From NCBI GenBank assembly GCA_009192285.1, contig WBVU01000004.1, positions 3,308,001-3,372,000 of the forward strand: DNA of 64,000 bases, in the 5' to 3' direction. A program made the translations under genes and the position numbers. Of this stretch, positions 49,447 to 61,232 are shown one piece after another. The notes under the pieces were generated by a model. It saw nothing but the letters and a program-made list of their open reading frames with translations, was not told the DNA's origin and searched no databases. Numbering within the stretch: the first letter of the stretch is position 1; every line of letters begins with the position of its first letter. The stretch comes from Morchella semilibera (Eukaryota > Ascomycota > Pezizomycetes > Pezizales > Morchellaceae).

Positions 49447-50401
49447 TATCAATATTTTTTCGACTTCTTATATAAAAGTACTTTTTAACCTGATCCCAAA
49501 GGTCTGTCACACATGTAACGATCAACAAGTATGGTTTAAATTAGACTTTCTGTGGGACCTGAATCATGGTGCGTCACTCGATAATATGAGGGTCACTGAC
49601 AGGATGTATGGTTCCCGAGTGGCTGCAGGTTAAACTATAGCCATCCCGTCCCCACGATAATTGCTGTTTTTCTTTACCAGTCACACGACAATAAACTCCT
49701 GTCCCCGCTCCAGGACTAATGATGTTGCGGGAATCACGAGCAGACGGGTGCCTGCATTAAAAGTGAAGCACAGAGTTTTCATCGTGCAACAAGAGGTCTT
49801 AATGTTCACCCATACATTATATATGATGTACCTGCCAAGTAGGATTAGTGGGGTTCACGGCCCTATATTTGAAGAAGGGGCCGAAACGTATGGATTTCCC
49901 GGCAAGATTTTTTGGATTTGGGAGTTTTTGTTCTTAGTTTTCCTCCCCCAAACTTCCAGAACAGATAAGAAATAAGAAAGAAAAATTAAACTAGAAATAA
50001 GAAATATATGTAGGAAGGAAAGATAAGAATGGTCTTCAGTCTCTTTCTTGGTGGTGCCATTTTTGAAACTGGCTCCAGGTCGTTTTTGGCTTTGGGAGTG
50101 AAGGGGAGATTTACAATTTAATCTTCCCGTACTTTCTATGTACCCCCGCGCTAATAAATATCCACCATCTCATCTCTTTCTGTCATCCCCACCTCCATCC
50201 TCATCCCCACCTTCATCCTCATCCCACCTTCCCTTCATTCCCACCTTCCCTTCATTCCCACCTTCTCTTCATCCCCACCTTCTCTTCATCTGTTGTTGAT
50301 CAAGATCAACCGTTACGTTCATTAACTATTTTCTGTCCTTTAAACTCCCCAAACTTCTTTACAATATACAAAGTGATAGCAATCACATCTACGTTCAAAA
50401 T
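49447..50401. promoter_or_regulatory. upstream region of the AA9 gene
   Basis: 955 bp. CT-rich from about 50160, with a 17-bp tandem repeat at 50223-50290 placed 110 bp before the start codon. No other gene is supported. Confidence 0.45.
50223..50290. repeat. four 17-bp tandem repeats in the AA9 upstream region
   Basis: Copies at 50223, 50240, 50257 and 50274. The first two are CCCACCTTCCCTTCATT, the last two CCCACCTTCTCTTCATC. Related, more degenerate copies precede them (50187-50222). Confidence 0.9.
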
Positions 50402-52066
50402 ATGCGTCTTCCCATTTTACTTCAAGCCATCAGTCTTCTGGGGCTAGGGAGTAGCGTCAATGCCCATCATATGCTCACAAACGTCTTCATTGGTGGAATC
50501 AACCAAGGTGATGGAGTTGCTGTCCGCATGCCACCGACCACCGACCCGGTAGTCGATATGCAGTCCACTGACATGGTATGTAACGTCGGCGGCTTGAAAT
50601 CACTCCGGAGGGCCGTTATCGTCAATGCAGGGGACCCTGTTACTTTCCAATGGCGTCCTTGGCCAGATGGATCACAAAATCCACCAATTGCAGATTCTCA
50701 TCAAGGTTTGCTCTTATCCTCTCCTCTTATTCGAATTAACTTTATTGACATGAATAGGCCCTTGTGCTGTTTACATGAAGAGGGTTAATTCCTTCAAGGA
50801 TGCGCCAAATGGCCCCGGTTGGTTCAAGATTTGGCATGACGGTTTCAGAAATGGAGAATCTTGTACTCAAAGATTGAGAGCTTCTGGAGGAAGGATGACC
50901 GCCACTATTCCAAAGGATCTTGCTGGGTAAACCGCTTTGAACAGCTTCCTCGTTACTATACCAAGAATATGCTAACTTTCCAATTATCAAATAGTGGTCT
51001 TTACTTGATCCGTACTGAACATCTTGCTTTGCATCAAGCTGTAAGTAGACACAAACATATCCCCGACTTATCTTATGAGCTAACATTGGCCCTTTTTGTA
51101 GCAAAATATTGGTGGCGCTCAGTGGTATATTGGGTAGGTGTACTCAATCTCTATCATTACCATTATAGCCTTAATAACTGTTCTTTAGATGTGTCCAAGC
51201 TATTGTTTACTCCACCGGCGGTGATGCTCACCCCGCTAGTGTCTCTATTCCTGGATATTGTGATGCAAGACACCCGGGCGTCCACTTCGACTACTGGAAA
51301 AACACTAGACCCACTTCTTATACCATCCCGGGCCCAGCACCATATGTAGCTACCAACGCCGGTGGTGGCCGAAGGGTTGCTCAGGAGTTCAATCATAAAA
51401 ACCCAAACTGCCCAGTCGGTAATGCGGATTGGTGTTCAACTCCCTTACCGGCGTACACAAACGAGGCCTCTTGCTGGGCAGTATGTTATCCCTATCCTCA
51501 TCCCCAACTTATTTAAAAGACATTTGTTAATAAAATGATAGTCTTCTGGAAACTGCTGGGAACAAGTGACTGCTTGCTACGATACCGCTCCGGCAACTGG
51601 AAATAAAGGCTGCACCGACTTTGAGAAATACTGCACATCGACACAAGACCACTGCAGAAAATGCGTCGGGGGAGTATGTCGCGGAACTTTCCCTCCTCCC
51701 CAGAAGCGTAGCACTTTTCCCAGCTCTGGTGGAGAAGCTCCTCAAGAAGGCAGTGCCTATAAGCGTGTCCGCAGAACTGCTTTCTCCGCCCTAGTGACAG
51801 TGCGTCTTGACAAGAAGGAAATGGCGTCCCAAACTTGTGCTCTCATCTATGGGAATTGCAACAAAAAAGGGGTTCTTGAGACATGTGGGCTCTTTGCGCG
51901 GGCGTGCGCCAGTGCGGTCGTTGAAGGTGTGACAGAGCAGTTCCCGGATAAGGCTGAGAGAAAGTGGCAGGCCTTGTGGTTGTACCAGCTCGTATGTGAT
52001 CATGAGGGCCTGGATAAAGACGCCTGTAGAGAGAAGTTTTTCAAAGTATTGAAGGGGTTTGAGTAG
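50402..52066 (+). CDS. AA9 lytic polysaccharide monooxygenase, secreted, with long Cys-rich C-terminal extension
   Basis: Six exons: 50402-50705, 50758-50926, 50995-51040, 51102-51133, 51189-51480, 51542-52066 (1,368 nt, 455 aa). Signal peptide 1-21 ends VNA; the mature N-terminal residue is H22, the first ligand of the copper histidine brace. H100 (DSHQGP) is the second ligand. H171 (LALHQA), Q180 and Y182 (GGAQWYIGC) match the conserved second-sphere His/Gln and axial Tyr. Other AA9 blocks are RMPPTTDPV, DMVCNVGG, GWFKIWHDGF and GGLYLIRTEHLALH. The enzyme oxidatively cleaves cellulose or other beta-glucans outside the cell. After the core (about residue 235) there is no CBM1; about 200 residues follow with many cysteines (CWASSGNCWEQVTACYD and a helical segment near TCALIYGNCNKKGVLETCG). 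I do not recognise that extension. Confidence 0.92.
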
Positions 52067-53480
52067 GGGATAGCTCTGTTCATACACACTTCTTTTTCTT
52101 TCTTTCCTAACGTTTTAATTCCATTGGTTAGGTTCATGCATGTAGAGTAACGCTTGAAATGATCATAAACTGTTCTCTATGCATACACAGGTTTCATATA
52201 AATTAGAGGAGTTTGATGCCATTGGTTGCAACTGTTCAACAGTAATATTTCTAGTAGTATCACAAGCCGTGCTCCACAGATAACTCCGGTACTGCACGTG
52301 GGTGCATCAAGCATTAGACTTCAGTTATGAATATCTCAATGTATTATGTACTCCGCGGTTATAGTCCTTCAGTAGTACACTCACTATATAACTGGCTATA
52401 TATGACCATACGGAAGTCAGGTGAAATTAGGTTTTATACTGTGTTTGCACCTGTCGACGCTTTGCCCTATAATCTGTGACTACAGTATGAAAAACGCGGC
52501 GAAATAACAACCACCGGGCTACGGAATTTAGTGGCGGATGCATGTACAGAATTAAGCAGGTATTGAAGGAAAGTACTAATACCGTATTCTTAGAGAACCC
52601 ACCCCTCTTTTGGGACAGTATAAATGGCTAAGTAGGTTCAGTTTTACGAGTCAATCCCCTATCATCCCTCTTCATGGCCCAACCGACCAACCAATCAACC
52701 AACCTCACGCGTTCGAGTATATCAAACCAAGCAAACAAAAAAACCTCGAGCACGTCCAACCCGAGTGATACCATATGATCGACTCCATACCAGCGCATAG
52801 CTGCACAAGGTGAATCACTCCATATCGGCCGCTTTGTGGGGCCAGCTGGTGGTGTCAGTACATAATCGGCGAAAAGCAAACGAGCTCTCATGATGAGTAA
52901 AGTAGGTAGGTAGGTACCCGTAACAGCCGACTCCCTGCCTGCCCCCCGCGGCCGCCACACATGTATTTGCTTTGTACACGAGCATCTGGTGCGGGAGCTG
53001 TACGTGTATATATGTCTTTTAAATAACACTGCCAAGAAGGAGAATCTTAGAGGGTACCGGCCGGTGTTTTGGCAAGCCCACAGTCTTGATAGTTCAATAC
53101 ATACAAATCCGCCATACAAACCTAGCCTCAATGTGATTATTGAGGTTGTGAGGGGCGTTGCAAAGCATAGATCTTGGCTCGGTTTATCGCCCATGGAAAT
53201 GTGGCTTGTTAGTCTCTGAATTATGATCTGCGAAGTAATAATTAATGTGGGAGAGTCGTTCGTGTGGGGGAGGTCCATAGATTCATGTATCACTCCGCAT
53301 ACATATGTGGGTTTCGAATATCCGTCTCGATAGAATTGCATGTAGCGCTTGGATAGATACAATGATTCCCCCCTTCAGCATTCAACGCCCCAACGTTGAA
53401 AAATTCCATATGTATAAATATTTTGTATCCACCCGTCTATATGAACTATATCTCGACACAGCAAACTTCTACGAACAAAT
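52067..53480. other. intergenic region with one long orphan frame
   Basis: 1.4 kb. A 244-codon minus-strand frame (52628-53362) is open but starts at TTG and shows no known domain; it is listed among the findings. Otherwise nothing was recognised. Confidence 0.4.
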
Positions 53481-53894
53481 ATGACCAAATTACTTCAGAC
53501 CTCCGAGCACGAACACAACATCATCTTCAGGGTGGAGGAACTGCAAGAGCAACTAGATGCTTTACAGACTTCTTACGACGAGCTAGTGGGGCTCTGCCAG
53601 TACCTAGAGTATAAGCAACAGGCCAATAGCAAGAATATCAAGCTCACTGAAGCCGCGTTTCGTGGTGCGTTGGGTAGGATGGACATCGATGTATTTGATT
53701 CTTTTAGAGCACAGGGACCCACGGACTCTGGACTGGCGAGCAGCAGATACAATGCCCGGGCAGAAGCACAAAGATCAGAGGAAGAGATTGAGGGAGAGTT
53801 GCAGAACGTGTATACAAGATTGGAAGATATTTTGTGGGAGATGGCGGATGTTGAGACTGAGTTGGCGGACCTTGAAACGGAGCTGAGGGGTTAG
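53481..53894 (+). CDS. small coiled-coil protein, function unknown
   Basis: An uninterrupted 137-aa frame starting at an ATG with A at -3. It is acidic and heptad-rich at both ends: VEELQEQLDALQTSYDELVG near the N-terminus and EEIEGELQNVYTRLEDILWE, ADVETELADLETELRG at the C-terminus, with a hydrophilic middle. Codon use resembles a real gene more than chance. No family is recognised. It converges with the DUF7102-like gene. Confidence 0.5.
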   Translation: MTKLLQTSEHEHNIIFRVEELQEQLDALQTSYDELVGLCQYLEYKQQANSKNIKLTEAAFRGALGRMDIDVFDSFRAQGPTDSGLASSRYNARAEAQRSEEEIEGELQNVYTRLEDILWEMADVETELADLETELRG

Positions 53895-54434
53895 AGGAGA
53901 ATAGAGGTGATCCTATGGACATTGATATTTAACCATCTTAGGACTTTGGGCCTGTGGAAACAACAAGGGATTCTATGAAGGTCTATGTTGCCCAGAAACA
54001 AAGTCGGTTTAGTATCGGGTGGTGGTTTGGGTCGTCTTTGGGGTGAGTGAATCGATGGTAGCTAGAGAATAAAGGAGGGAATTAACACAGGTCAGCTTGA
54101 AAACCCGTTTCTTTATTTCTTGATCCATGTACGTAGCGGGTACTAAGCGGTAATAGTACGTTCATTACCTCTTGCATGTCTAAATACTCAGCTAGTCTTG
54201 AGTCTCCAATAGCTAGTAGTAAATGATTATAGCATACCCTAGGCTAGACTGCCCCAAAAGACTAAGCCAACCCAAGTGAATCAAACGTGCACACTGAAAA
54301 CCGAAGCCGCCAAGAGATGCTTGATGAGCTAGTTCCATGCTATATAGGCCAATGATATTATTAGTTCGAGTGATCGGTAAAATATGCGTTATACCTCCAT
54401 CAGCTTAGACATAGCATTCGTTCATATCTCTCCC
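53895..54434. other. convergent 3' intergenic region
   Basis: 540 bp with nothing recognisable beyond presumed 3' UTRs. Confidence 0.4.
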
Positions 54435-56916
54435 CTATGTATTAGTATCCCACTCACCCTCCACCCTTTCTAGCACCCTCTCGATCACTCTTTCACCTAC
54501 AAGCCCACTGAAAGCCATCCGCTTCTCACCACTACTCATGGCTAAAAACGCCCTCAGCCCACCATCCCTGCAATATCTCAACACAACCTGTGCAGCAAAT
54601 GCATTGAATCCGGCTTTTCTCAGGAACCTTTCCCAAAGTGTTTCATCCTCTAATAACTTCTCCTCTTTACCCTCCCTTACCATCAATGATACTACCCATT
54701 TTGCAGCTACATCATCGTCTTCTTTCAAGATTCGTATGTTAACACCTGCCCGCAGACCTGCCGCAAAGCCGATGAAGCCTGCGACGGTTTCTGAGTCGCT
54801 CCCATGTACGGTACCAAGAACTATCACAAATAGACGCTCATAGAGTAGAGAAACACTCAAAACACGCTGCCTGGCTGTGTTGAGAGTCTGTCCCGGCATT
54901 GGGGCCTGTCTTATTTTCTGCAGACTTGTAAAAATGAGCCCACAGAGTGGTGAAAGTATCAAGTCTGCCTCTACAGAGTCTTTATGGGAAGAAATAATGC
55001 CGGCAAAGTGGTCAGTAATGGGAACTGTAAAGTCCCGCTCTATAATTGTTGCAGTGGGGTAGAGATCAAGTATCAGGCGAAAAAGCCGTCTTTGAGAAAG
55101 GAGAGTAGTCGAAGCAATAAAAACGCCAGGAGAGGATGGGAGGATAATTTGAGGCAGGGGGAAGGTAGGAGCCTCATTAATTAGAACAGGCGGGACTGCT
55201 CTCCTTATTTCAGCCTTCTCTCGCTCCGTAGCTTCCTGTATTGTGATCGTCCGTGATACTACTTCAGAGGATAATTTAGGCTTCTTAGAAACTCGTGAGC
55301 GTAGTGCCATGAAGGTATCTAGAGGGCTAATAGATAGTGGTGCTTCCTCATTTGGTTTCCTTATACTCCCAACCCCATCTTTACCGGTTGCTATAGGGTG
55401 TGTTGGTTTCTTGATTTTCGATCCCCTCCGCCTCTTACTCTTCAGCAATGTCTCCATGTCTGTTTTCGCTGTAAAAACTCCCGCCTCTAGCTCATGTTCC
55501 TCGTCTTCGTGCCTTGCAAGCCCCATGGTCCTCAAACCTTCTAAAAGTTCATTCTCCGCCTTTTCCCCGTCACCCAACAAGATTATAACCTCATCTATAC
55601 CTTCCGCATTCCCTAAATCCTCAGTGGGGGCTTTGGCAGCGCTCTTAGAGAAAGGCCGCCATGAAAGGTCCATGCCCACGCTTGCGGCTCCGCCCCAATG
55701 TCTTGCCGCAGCGCCTGCCCAAGCTTTAAGATCCCTTAGTCTTTCCAGCCCACCCCTAACATTATAATTATCCCAAGGCAACGCTGGTATTGAGAGGCCA
55801 ACAAACGGGACGTCCACTCTGAGTGTGGAATCGGCCTCCTGTAACTGTTCTTGTGCAAGTTCCTGGCTCATGCGTACTAGTATTTTTGGGTCCAGTGAAG
55901 CCTCTATCTCCTCTCCCGGAGGTGTGCTTATTCGCGGCGGTATCGGCAGATCCGCAAAGCGAACTTTCTTGACTGTAGGCACGGGGGGCGTAATGGGAGC
56001 TTCTATGAGTAGAGTTTCTGGACGTGGGCGCTTCCTAATTGGAGACTGTATAGTGGGTGTTGTTTGGAGAAAATCGGGGGAGGACTCCAAATAATGTGAG
56101 TCGAGGAGCGAGTCCGCAGCTATAAATGGTGCGGCAAGCTCAGAAACTAGGAGTGCGGTTTCTCCGCCGTCGAGGGGCTTGAGATCTAGAGTTGCGGAGA
56201 GCCTTATGGGTGATGGGGTGATGATTGGTGATATTGGAAGTAGCGGCGGGGTCATGAAATGTGAATTCGTTGACTATAAATAATTCAGTACATGAAATCA
56301 AGACTCCTGTTAGATAGAGCCTAAGTGCCAGGTAAAGCCCAACCTTGCAATACTGTACCTCCTGCTGGATCACGTCCGTGGTAGAAGGCGGTTTCTCAGG
56401 CCTATGGATACTCTGCAGGAACCCCAGAACCTCGGAGCCAATGACCATCTTCTCGGTTTCAATGCCCCGTACATAATCCGATACACGGTGTCTCACATCC
56501 CTCTCCCACTCGATTCCTGAGTCTTCGTCTCCGCTTACTGATGGTTTAAAGCTCAAGACATCCTCACTGACGCTGTGTACCTGTTTCCTTTCTTGCTCTT
56601 GTACTGACGGCTCTTCGATGCGGAGCTTTGAGGGCCATCGGAAGTCTTCTAATAGAAGGTGCTGGCCCCCATCTGGGGCTCTTATGATGGATGAAAGATA
56701 AACCGCGGTTGTATGGTTAAGTATGAGTTTTTCGTTGTGATCAATGTCTAGCGGTAGGTTGTCAAGATCATCGCTAGGTGAGAAAACGAAAGGATCACGG
56801 ATATCGGTGATTGGGTCGATTGGAGGGAGACGACAAAGTTCTCTAGGCAGTGGGCCCAGACGATAATCTTGAGCAAGGTAATGACGGGTGTATAATAGTA
56901 AAGATTCGTCTGCCAT
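54435..56916 (-). CDS. DUF7102-like protein of Pezizomycotina
   Basis: Exons on the minus strand: 56916-56359 and 56273-54435 (2,397 nt, 798 aa). The start is MADESLLLYTRHYLAQDYRL; an open frame continues upstream without an ATG-supported family match. The intron of 85 nt has donor GTACAG and acceptor TTATAG. The middle is Pro/Ser-rich and probably disordered (TPPLLPISPII, basic RRRGSKIKK). The conserved C-terminal domain includes LILDLYPTATIIERDF, ADLILSPLCGLIFTSLQKIR, VAGFIGFAAGLRAGVNIRIL, WVVSLMV and FLRKAGFNAFAAQVVL, which resembles the DUF7102 family as I know it. An XPF/ERCC4-like fold is possible from the RDF...ADLILSP...LQK pattern, but that is speculation. Function unknown. Confidence 0.75.
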
Positions 56917-57310
56917 TTGAGCGATTTGGCCAACAACCTCTGAATCTAAACATTTAGTTCTTGGCGATAGTTTTTGGTGTGAAAATCCCGCCAAGAACTC
57001 GAAATTTGTGCTCGAAATTGAAAAACAGATAGGAAGGATGGAGTTGACACGTCTATTCATAAATCCTCCAAGATGGGCATACAAGGTGACGTATTTTGTT
57101 TAGCGTTGTACTTTTAGACCTTAGTTTATCAAATAGGGTTTTTTTTTTTTTTTTTTAGCAAATATCAATTTCTACTATGAACAAATTTAAAAGACCGCTC
57201 CCGCTGATGCGCCCAACATGAAACAAAAATAATGAGAAAAGAGAAAAAAAAAAAAAAAAAAGAGAGAAGAAGCAAAATCCTAATGATAGCTCTTAAAAAA
57301 AGAATTGGAC
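56917..57310. other. intergenic region between two minus-strand genes
   Basis: The DUF7102-like promoter and the 3' UTR of the TauD-type gene. It has a T-run at about 57139-57158 and an A-run at about 57246-57260. Confidence 0.4.
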
Positions 57311-58621
57311 TTAGTCGTTATAGTTTGACTGCCTCGCGCCATTCTTGTTGACTTGCGGCCTGCCCGCTGCTGCGTTCAACTCCTCCTCCTGAGACTTTCC
57401 CTTAGGGTCGAAAACTGGGCGTTCACCGTGAGGGGTGACACGGACCGCATGGCGCATGTGGGGAGCGAATCCGTATGAAGCAGAGTGGTTCTAAAGTAAC
57501 GTTAGAAACACATATGTCATGGCAATTGATATTAGCAGTGCATGAAACATACGCAAGAACGGTTGTCCCAAATGGCAACGCTGTCAGCCTCCCCATCTGA
57601 ACCTGGCGTGAAGCTCCTGCGTCGAAACAACAATGTTGTTCAGGTATTCCAGGATTATGTCGCTCTCCATCTTTGGGACACCGACAATTTGCTTGACGAA
57701 TCCTGGGTTCACAAACAAGCTCTTCCAACCAGTGACAGGGTGTGTGCGGATCAGTGGGTGCTCAGTGATGACAGGCTCGCGGCGAACAGGTCTACCAGCC
57801 GCACGAGAGCCAACAGCCTGCTCCTCGGCCGAATGCAATGCTGTGAGACTCTCGAGATACTTCTGCATAGGCGCAGAGAGGCAGTCGTAGGCAGCATATT
57901 GAGATGACCAGAGGGTATCACCTCCACCCCTCTTGGGGGCCCATTGAGAAGCCTGAGAGAGGTGTACGATGGGGGTTGGATCTCGTAGGTTACCTGAGGA
58001 AGATGTGTTAATGCATCTTTCTGTTTTACATAGGGAATGATTACAAACATCGGAATGCCAGAGGTAAGATGGTGCAAAAAGTGCTCTCTGATCAAGACTT
58101 TTTGCATCAGTGTACACAACGTGTACCTCTTCGAGCCCAGCCCTCTTTGGCATGGCGGTAGTCGCATGCTTATGGAGAGTACCAAAATATCTTCCAAGAG
58201 CCAATTGGTCTTCAATAGTGAAATCCTTCTGATTACGGAAGAAAACGACACCTCTGAACGCAATCAAACGAGCAAGATCGTTCTTCTGCGCATCGTTTAA
58301 GTCCTTGAGTTGCACACCATGAATTTCTGTCCCAATCTTGGGTGTGTAGTCAAAACAGTCGGTGGCTGCAGCAAGTAGATTTTTATATTCCGGGTCGCCG
58401 AGAAGGCCCTTATCGCTGTAAGGGACCTCCTCTAGCGGGGGCCACGAAACATCTGGGAATGAAGGCTTGAGGTCTTCGAATTCATAATTCTCTACCTCTT
58501 CGACCTTGGTATACCCTGGTGTAAACCGGGGTGCCTGTTTGGTTGAATCAATCTCATTGAGAGATTTTGTGACTGGGGCTATCTTGAAGCCGTTCGAGGC
58601 ATCAACCGCACCTGGTGCCAT
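57311..58621 (-). CDS. TauD/TfdA-type alpha-ketoglutarate-dependent dioxygenase, with two one-base frameshifts
   Basis: Exons on the minus strand: 58621-58049, 57993-57553, 57490-57311 (1,194 nt, 397 aa if both breaks are read through). It begins MAPGAVDASNGFK. Family blocks are IGTEIHGVQLKDLNDAQKND, FRGVVFFRNQ, WHSD (Fe ligands H and D), YEIQPPSYTSLRLLNGPPR, GGGDTLWSSQYAAYDCLSAP, HPVTGWKSLFVNPGFVKQIV, DSVAIWDNRSCNHSASYGF (third Fe ligand H) and MRHAVRVTPHGERPVFDP. Two breaks occur in exon 2: after GPPR at a run of four G (57927-57930; five expected), and before DSVAIWDNR at 57591-57594 (four G; three expected). They compensate, so about 112 codons are read in another frame. Relatives convert taurine or other sulfonates to sulfite and aldehyde. 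It is either a pseudogene or has base errors. Confidence 0.88.
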
Positions 58622-61232
58622 TGTCAGAAGATAGTTGAATGGAAAGGATTATAAGAAAACTTCAAATTTTGAAGCTCGAATTACAGTTCCGTATGCTCGA
58701 AATCTATAAAATCGAGGCACGGCGTAGGTGGGTAGGACCCTTTTATAAGACGACTTGTCGCACCATGGGAAAGACGAATGACGACTTCACCATCCATTTG
58801 CTTTATAATTAGTCGCGTGCCATATAAGCCCTAGTCTATAGGGGATCTCTACAACCCTTGTAAACTGTAATATTGTAAAACCAAATTTCTTGGTGCCTTA
58901 CAACGGCAGGTAATGACCATCAAATACTCCAAAGGATTTGTCGCCGAGGGATTCCCCTGCCCCGTGATGGGACGAAGCATTGACTTGTCCTTTCCACTTA
59001 GCTTCAGTGCCTTTAATCCCAACAATCCACAAGGCGCTCCCCGCAACGCAGGGAGGCCTAGAAGCGGTTTCTTTACCCGGAGGCTTGAATTCCCCAACAC
59101 ATGTGAAAAACTTGAAGCTGATAGCCCATGATTGGCCCGAACGAGTGGTGGCCAACCTTATCGCTTATGCACACGGCACAGGTTTTATGGACAGGCGACG
59201 TTGTGCTAGGGTTTCACTAATCTACTTACATACAATCACGAAATCGCACGCAACCACCTCCCCCAGATTCGTGCTCAGTTTCTCAGCAGTTGTAAAGGTT
59301 GGAACCACTGCTCAGATATAAGGGCCAGCCTCTGTCATTTGAAAGTCAGAGCTGCGTCAGTCGCCGTCCGGCATCCGAAACGGGATCTGATATTTCCGGT
59401 AAGTACATGTAGGTACTTAACTTCATGATCCAGTCTACGACGATAAGCACGCTAACCTCTTTCAGTATTGAAAGTTAAAATCGATCACTCCAAGCCTAGT
59501 GCATGGACCACCGAGACGTGAAACTAAAGCAACCTCCACCATTAAGATGAGCACGGGTACTCGACTCGCTGTGGCCGAGAAGGGGATCCCTCCTCCTAGG
59601 AGGCACATCATACAAGCATTCGTAAGCGAGTGCCAGCTTGCAAAAAGATACTCTACCCAAGTGGTCTCTCAGGGAGAGCGTTGAAAATCACACATTTCCA
59701 AGCATAGAGTATTGACAGCTGGACAAATACTCTGCGCGCTTCAAACATATTACAATATAATACTGGAGTGCTACATGTAGGACCCCTCGACACCACTTGC
59801 AGCGTTTCAAAGCCGATTGACAAACTGGCCAACGTGAGGGAAATACCTGTCTCAAGAGGCGCAAGAGAAGTCGTTATTCAGGCGCTTCCCCATGGAACTT
59901 ATCATCCTCGCTGGTGCGTTGGATCGAGATCTGGGCGACCACCGAGTGGACACATCGCAGCCCTACCATGAGATCTATTTTCAAGGGCTCGGGCCGTGCC
60001 TTCTCACCGCAGACACTGCGCAGGCTGTGGTGACTACAACATGAAAATCAACGGACTTGGATTTTCAGTTACCAAAGATCTGCGGGGTCAACCAGTAATC
60101 ACCGCTCTGAAGACCCTATAATAGGGACTTGTGGGCTAGCGTATCCTAGTATGATCATGTATAATGGTCAAAATCATGTATAATGGTCAAAATCAAACCG
60201 CCACCACCTTGCCTTGATACATTTGAGGCTCTCGATCTCAAAGTTGGAATATAATATAGGTTATACAACGTTGATCGAAGACCACTTGGATAGCGGAGGA
60301 ATCTGAAGTCACAATTTATCACTCGGCCAATGATTAAGTGCCTTGCACGAGTTAGTCTGATGCACCCAAGGTAGCTGTTCCCACCGCCGGAGCACCCGAG
60401 GACAGAAGAGGTGATATCAAATGACCTGTTCACAGGAGAAATCTTACACTCAATACGTAGTTGGTGGCCTAAGAGAGCCATATCAACACCCCGGGATTTG
60501 CTTCTGGCTCATACGCACCCTGAAATGCGGCCCAATTTGCAGTGCTTAGAATGTAACCTCAGCGGTCTGTAAAAGGCGGTGTACGGACACTGGAGCATTG
60601 GTGGCTGGTTACTAAGACCGGAGTCCCTCCTCAACTCAGCTGTAGGGTTTTGAACGATGCGGTAAAGAATCTCGAGGAGTAAAACATTTATGTAAAGGAG
60701 ACTACACGGCAAAACTACGTGTAGACACGCAATGCTGCTAGTACGTGCGTATATACAGGCGTTCGGTAAAGGGTTGTGATAATAAGTGCATGTATATACT
60801 AAGCACTAGCCAGCTTAGAAGCCAATTAGGCCCTTGGTTGTAAAACCTGAAGCAATAAATTAAATGTTTTTTTCGCTGGGCTGGATTGAACGCCCACATA
60901 TATTGATTACACTAGAAGCGTCGAGTGACCATCCATGTATCCAAGATCCAGTTCCGGCCACAAAGAACAAAGAACAAGAGTCAAGACATTAATTCCCGCA
61001 TTATCCTGCAGAAAAGCAAACACACAGACAAAGTCTTTGTTGTTGTTATTGCTACACGCCAAGACCCAACCAAAGAGCCTCAACACCAACGAAATAGCGA
61101 GATCGAGCCCGGGAGAGCGAGAACCATAAACAAGAGAAACAGACCACCACCACCAACACCATTCCCATCTTCGCAAGGACTTTTAATCCCCTCGCTCCGA
61201 GTCTCTCTCTCTCTCTCTATACATACGTAATA
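58622..61232. other. 2.6 kb intergenic region upstream of NUP49
   Basis: No coding gene is recognised. Frames of 60-110 codons exist on both strands without family features. A 19-bp exact tandem repeat is at 60154-60191 and a (CT)n tract lies just before the NUP49 start (61203-61218). Confidence 0.45.
60154..60191. repeat. 19-bp tandem duplication
   Basis: ATCATGTATAATGGTCAAA is repeated exactly twice, head to tail. Confidence 0.9.

Noticed and set aside
57139-57260. T-run and A-run near the TauD-type gene as inverted retroposon ends
   Set aside because: No target duplication could be found around either run.
58850-60700. Possible degenerate transposon
   Set aside because: Several short frames on both strands but no transposase or reverse transcriptase motif and no terminal repeats.
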